Shown here: positions 62,501 through 64,000 of the stretch, piece after piece
How the letters are laid out: each line of letters opens with the position of its first letter
Position numbering within the stretch: the first letter of the stretch is position 1
Origin: CAVTJX01 sp963735175
GTDB lineage: Bacteria > Electryoneota > RPQS01
Reading direction: 5' to 3'
DNA length: 64,000 nucleotides
Assembly (NCBI GenBank): GCA_963735175.1
Contig: CAVTJX010000016.1
Span: 620,001 to 684,000 of the forward strand
Position numbers and translations under genes: made by a program
Notes under the pieces: generated by a model
Databases searched by the model: none
Told to the model about the DNA's origin: nothing
Seen by the model: the letters and a program-made list of their open reading frames with translations, nothing else

Positions 62501-64000
62501 GTGCTTCCGCCGTTCTTCCGTCGGGAAACCGTGCTCATCCTTGCCGGCCTTGCGCTTTTCGCGGCTATCAGCCGCGCTTTGCCGCTCGACGCCGGCTCTG
62601 CCGATCCTTCCCCGGAAGCACTGCGTACGGATTCCGCCTTGGCCGGCGCCTATACCGTGGGTGGTGACAGTGCCGACTTTGCCACGCCCGCCGACGCCGT
62701 GCTCGCTCTCATTACCCACGGCGTCACGGCGCCGACAACTCTGGAACTGCGCGCGGGCATATATTTCGGAGCGCTCGTTCTGACGGCCATTCCCGGCGCT
62801 TCAACTGTCAACAACGTCACGTTCCAGCGCGCATCTGCCGATTCCGGCTCTGTCACACTCCGCTCTGGAGTCACGGACACCACCCTGTTGTTGTTCTCCG
62901 GCGCCAGTGATATCACTTTTGACGGCATTGATCTGGCCGCCGGCGGCACGGCCCTGCGCCACGTTGCCGGTCTCACGTCCGGCAGCCAACGCATCACTCT
63001 GCGCAATGCCACACTCTCCGGTCCTGGGGCATCGATCCTCGGAACCGATGTTGTTTGGGTGAGCGGGACTGGAAGCGCCGATAACCATTTCGAGGACTTG
63101 ATCGTCCGCCACGCGGCGCGTGGATTCCAATGGGACGGATCCACCGCCGGCTCCGCGATTGGCAATACTCTGCAACGCTGCCAGATTGACAGTGTGCGCG
63201 GCGGCGTATGGCTGACGCGCCAGAAAAATGCGCTCGTGCAGGACAACGACATCGTCCTCGATGTGGCGCAGAGCGACGAAGCCGACGCCATCCGCGTCGC
63301 CACGACACTCCCCGGCGATACCGTCGTGATCGACGGCAATCGGATCCATGGCATCCGGACCGCCGCCGTTTACGCTGTTGGCATTCGCGTCAAGACTGAC
63401 TCCACCGCCGCCGTCGTCCGCATCTCGAATAACATGCTCTTCGATTTCCAGACCACCGGCAGCGCTCAGGTCCGCGCCCTTTACATCACTTCGGGCCGCA
63501 CCGAAATCATCGGTAACAGCATCCTCGTCAATGACGTTGCCGCCACGGGCACAACCTACAGTCTCTACCTCGGCACGTTGTCACTGAGCGGCAGCGCGCT
63601 CTTACGCAACAACATCTTCGTGAATCAGGAAGCCACCAGCCTCGCTTACAATTTCTTCACCCTGACTTCCTCCACGCCGTTCAGCTCGGACGATAATATC
63701 TTCCACGGCACGGGCAGCGGCTATCGGTTGGGCCGCTTCGGGATGGACCAGCCTACGCTCGCAGCCTGGCAGAGCGCCACCGCGGGCGATGTCCGCAGTC
63801 TGTCCGGCGATCCCGGATTTCTCAGCGGCACTGATTTGCATTTATCTGCGCTGAACGGCCTCGCGCACCAGAACGGCGGGCTCGGGACCGGTCTGTTGAC
63901 CGATATCGACGGCGAGGCGCGCCGCCAGCCGCCGGACCGCGGCGCTGACGAATATGATTACCTCGCGCCCGCCGTCGACTGCGCTGTGCTGGGCTTTGCC
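62501..64000 (+). CDS. Secreted right-handed beta-helix protein, partial (runs off the window)
   Basis: At least 500 aa, open to the window edge with no stop. Start is GTG at 62501, the first start after an in-frame TGA at about 62495; an AGGA lies 9 bases upstream. Signal peptide 'ETVLILAGLALFAAISRALP'. Then 'GAYTVGGDSADFATPADAVLALITHGV', 'ELRAGIYFGALVL', and repeated short strands 'ISNNMLFDF', 'IIGNSILVND' and 'LRNNIFVNQ' of PbH1 parallel beta-helices. 'DIDGEARRQPPDRGADEYD' is the motif that usually closes the helix. A T9SS tail would be expected beyond 64000, given the other exported proteins here. Confidence 0.8.
   Translation, partial: MLPPFFRRETVLILAGLALFAAISRALPLDAGSADPSPEALRTDSALAGAYTVGGDSADFATPADAVLALITHGVTAPTTLELRAGIYFGALVLTAIPGASTVNNVTFQRASADSGSVTLRSGVTDTTLLLFSGASDITFDGIDLAAGGTALRHVAGLTSGSQRITLRNATLSGPGASILGTDVVWVSGTGSADNHFEDLIVRHAARGFQWDGSTAGSAIGNTLQRCQIDSVRGGVWLTRQKNALVQDNDIVLDVAQSDEADAIRVATTLPGDTVVIDGNRIHGIRTAAVYAVGIRVKTDSTAAVVRISNNMLFDFQTTGSAQVRALYITSGRTEIIGNSILVNDVAATGTTYSLYLGTLSLSGSALLRNNIFVNQEATSLAYNFFTLTSSTPFSSDDNIFHGTGSGYRLGRFGMDQPTLAAWQSATAGDVRSLSGDPGFLSGTDLHLSALNGLAHQNGGLGTGLLTDIDGEARRQPPDRGADEYDYLAPAVDCAVLGFA

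Overview
The window looks like a high-GC chromosomal contig from an uncultured bacterium of the Fibrobacteres-Chlorobi-Bacteroidetes (FCB) superphylum or a neighbouring candidate phylum. The best evidence is five secreted proteins that end in a 'F/Y-PNPFN' type IX secretion (T9SS) C-terminal sorting domain. A TonB-dependent receptor next to a DUF4249 lipoprotein and a eukaryote/archaeal-type prolyl-tRNA synthetase fit this. I cannot name the phylum from sequence alone. I see no rRNA, tRNA, CRISPR array, prophage or plasmid functions.

Layout. 70-525: a broken small secreted gene. 648-10416 (minus): uvrA, an M28 peptidase with an M19-like tail, nadA, aspartase/fumarase, a TauE permease, a DUF4846 lipid-anchored or secreted protein, and an EamA-like permease. 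10931-12307 (plus): a sigma-54 activator response regulator. 12780-15243 (plus): a DUF7948/SBBP propeller protein. 15369-20993 (minus): a small repeat protein, ftsH, cobO, an outer-membrane protein and proS. 21088-28717 (minus): an M20 amidohydrolase, a decayed REP-associated tyrosine transposase (RAYT) embedded in its REP elements, a small secreted protein, an aldo/keto reductase, a T9SS propeller, lpdA and trxB. 28756-35190 (minus): a seven-gene shikimate operon (aroF-aroA-aroE-aroC-aroK-aroB-aroQ). 35659-37750 (plus): a thioredoxin-NHL (NHLRC2-like) protein. 38047-42314 (minus): tkt-rpiB-tal-deoC, the non-oxidative pentose phosphate branch plus deoxyribose-phosphate aldolase. 42465-49819 (minus): a giant protein of about 24 cysteine-paired Fn3-like repeats with a T9SS tail. 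50215-56020: a TolB-like propeller, hisC, a P-domain T9SS protein and a BNR/sialidase-like T9SS protein. 56186-60426 (minus): marR-TonB receptor-DUF4249 lipoprotein-HD hydrolase. 60649-62157 (minus): an M32 carboxypeptidase. 62501-64000+ (plus): a right-handed beta-helix protein cut by the window edge.

The biology combines central metabolism (aromatic amino acids, NAD, pentose phosphates, dithiol redox) with a large output of secreted, surface-anchored repeat proteins. Genes are packed in long same-strand runs, often with 4-bp ATGA/GTGA overlaps, and runs end in long perfect hairpins that can terminate on both strands.

Caution: about 19 genes, including universally conserved ones (uvrA, aroA, aroF, aroB, tkt, tal, rpiB), are broken by single-base frame changes. 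This pattern points to uncorrected indel errors in the assembly rather than gene decay. Such genes are annotated here as one CDS with the shift positions given.
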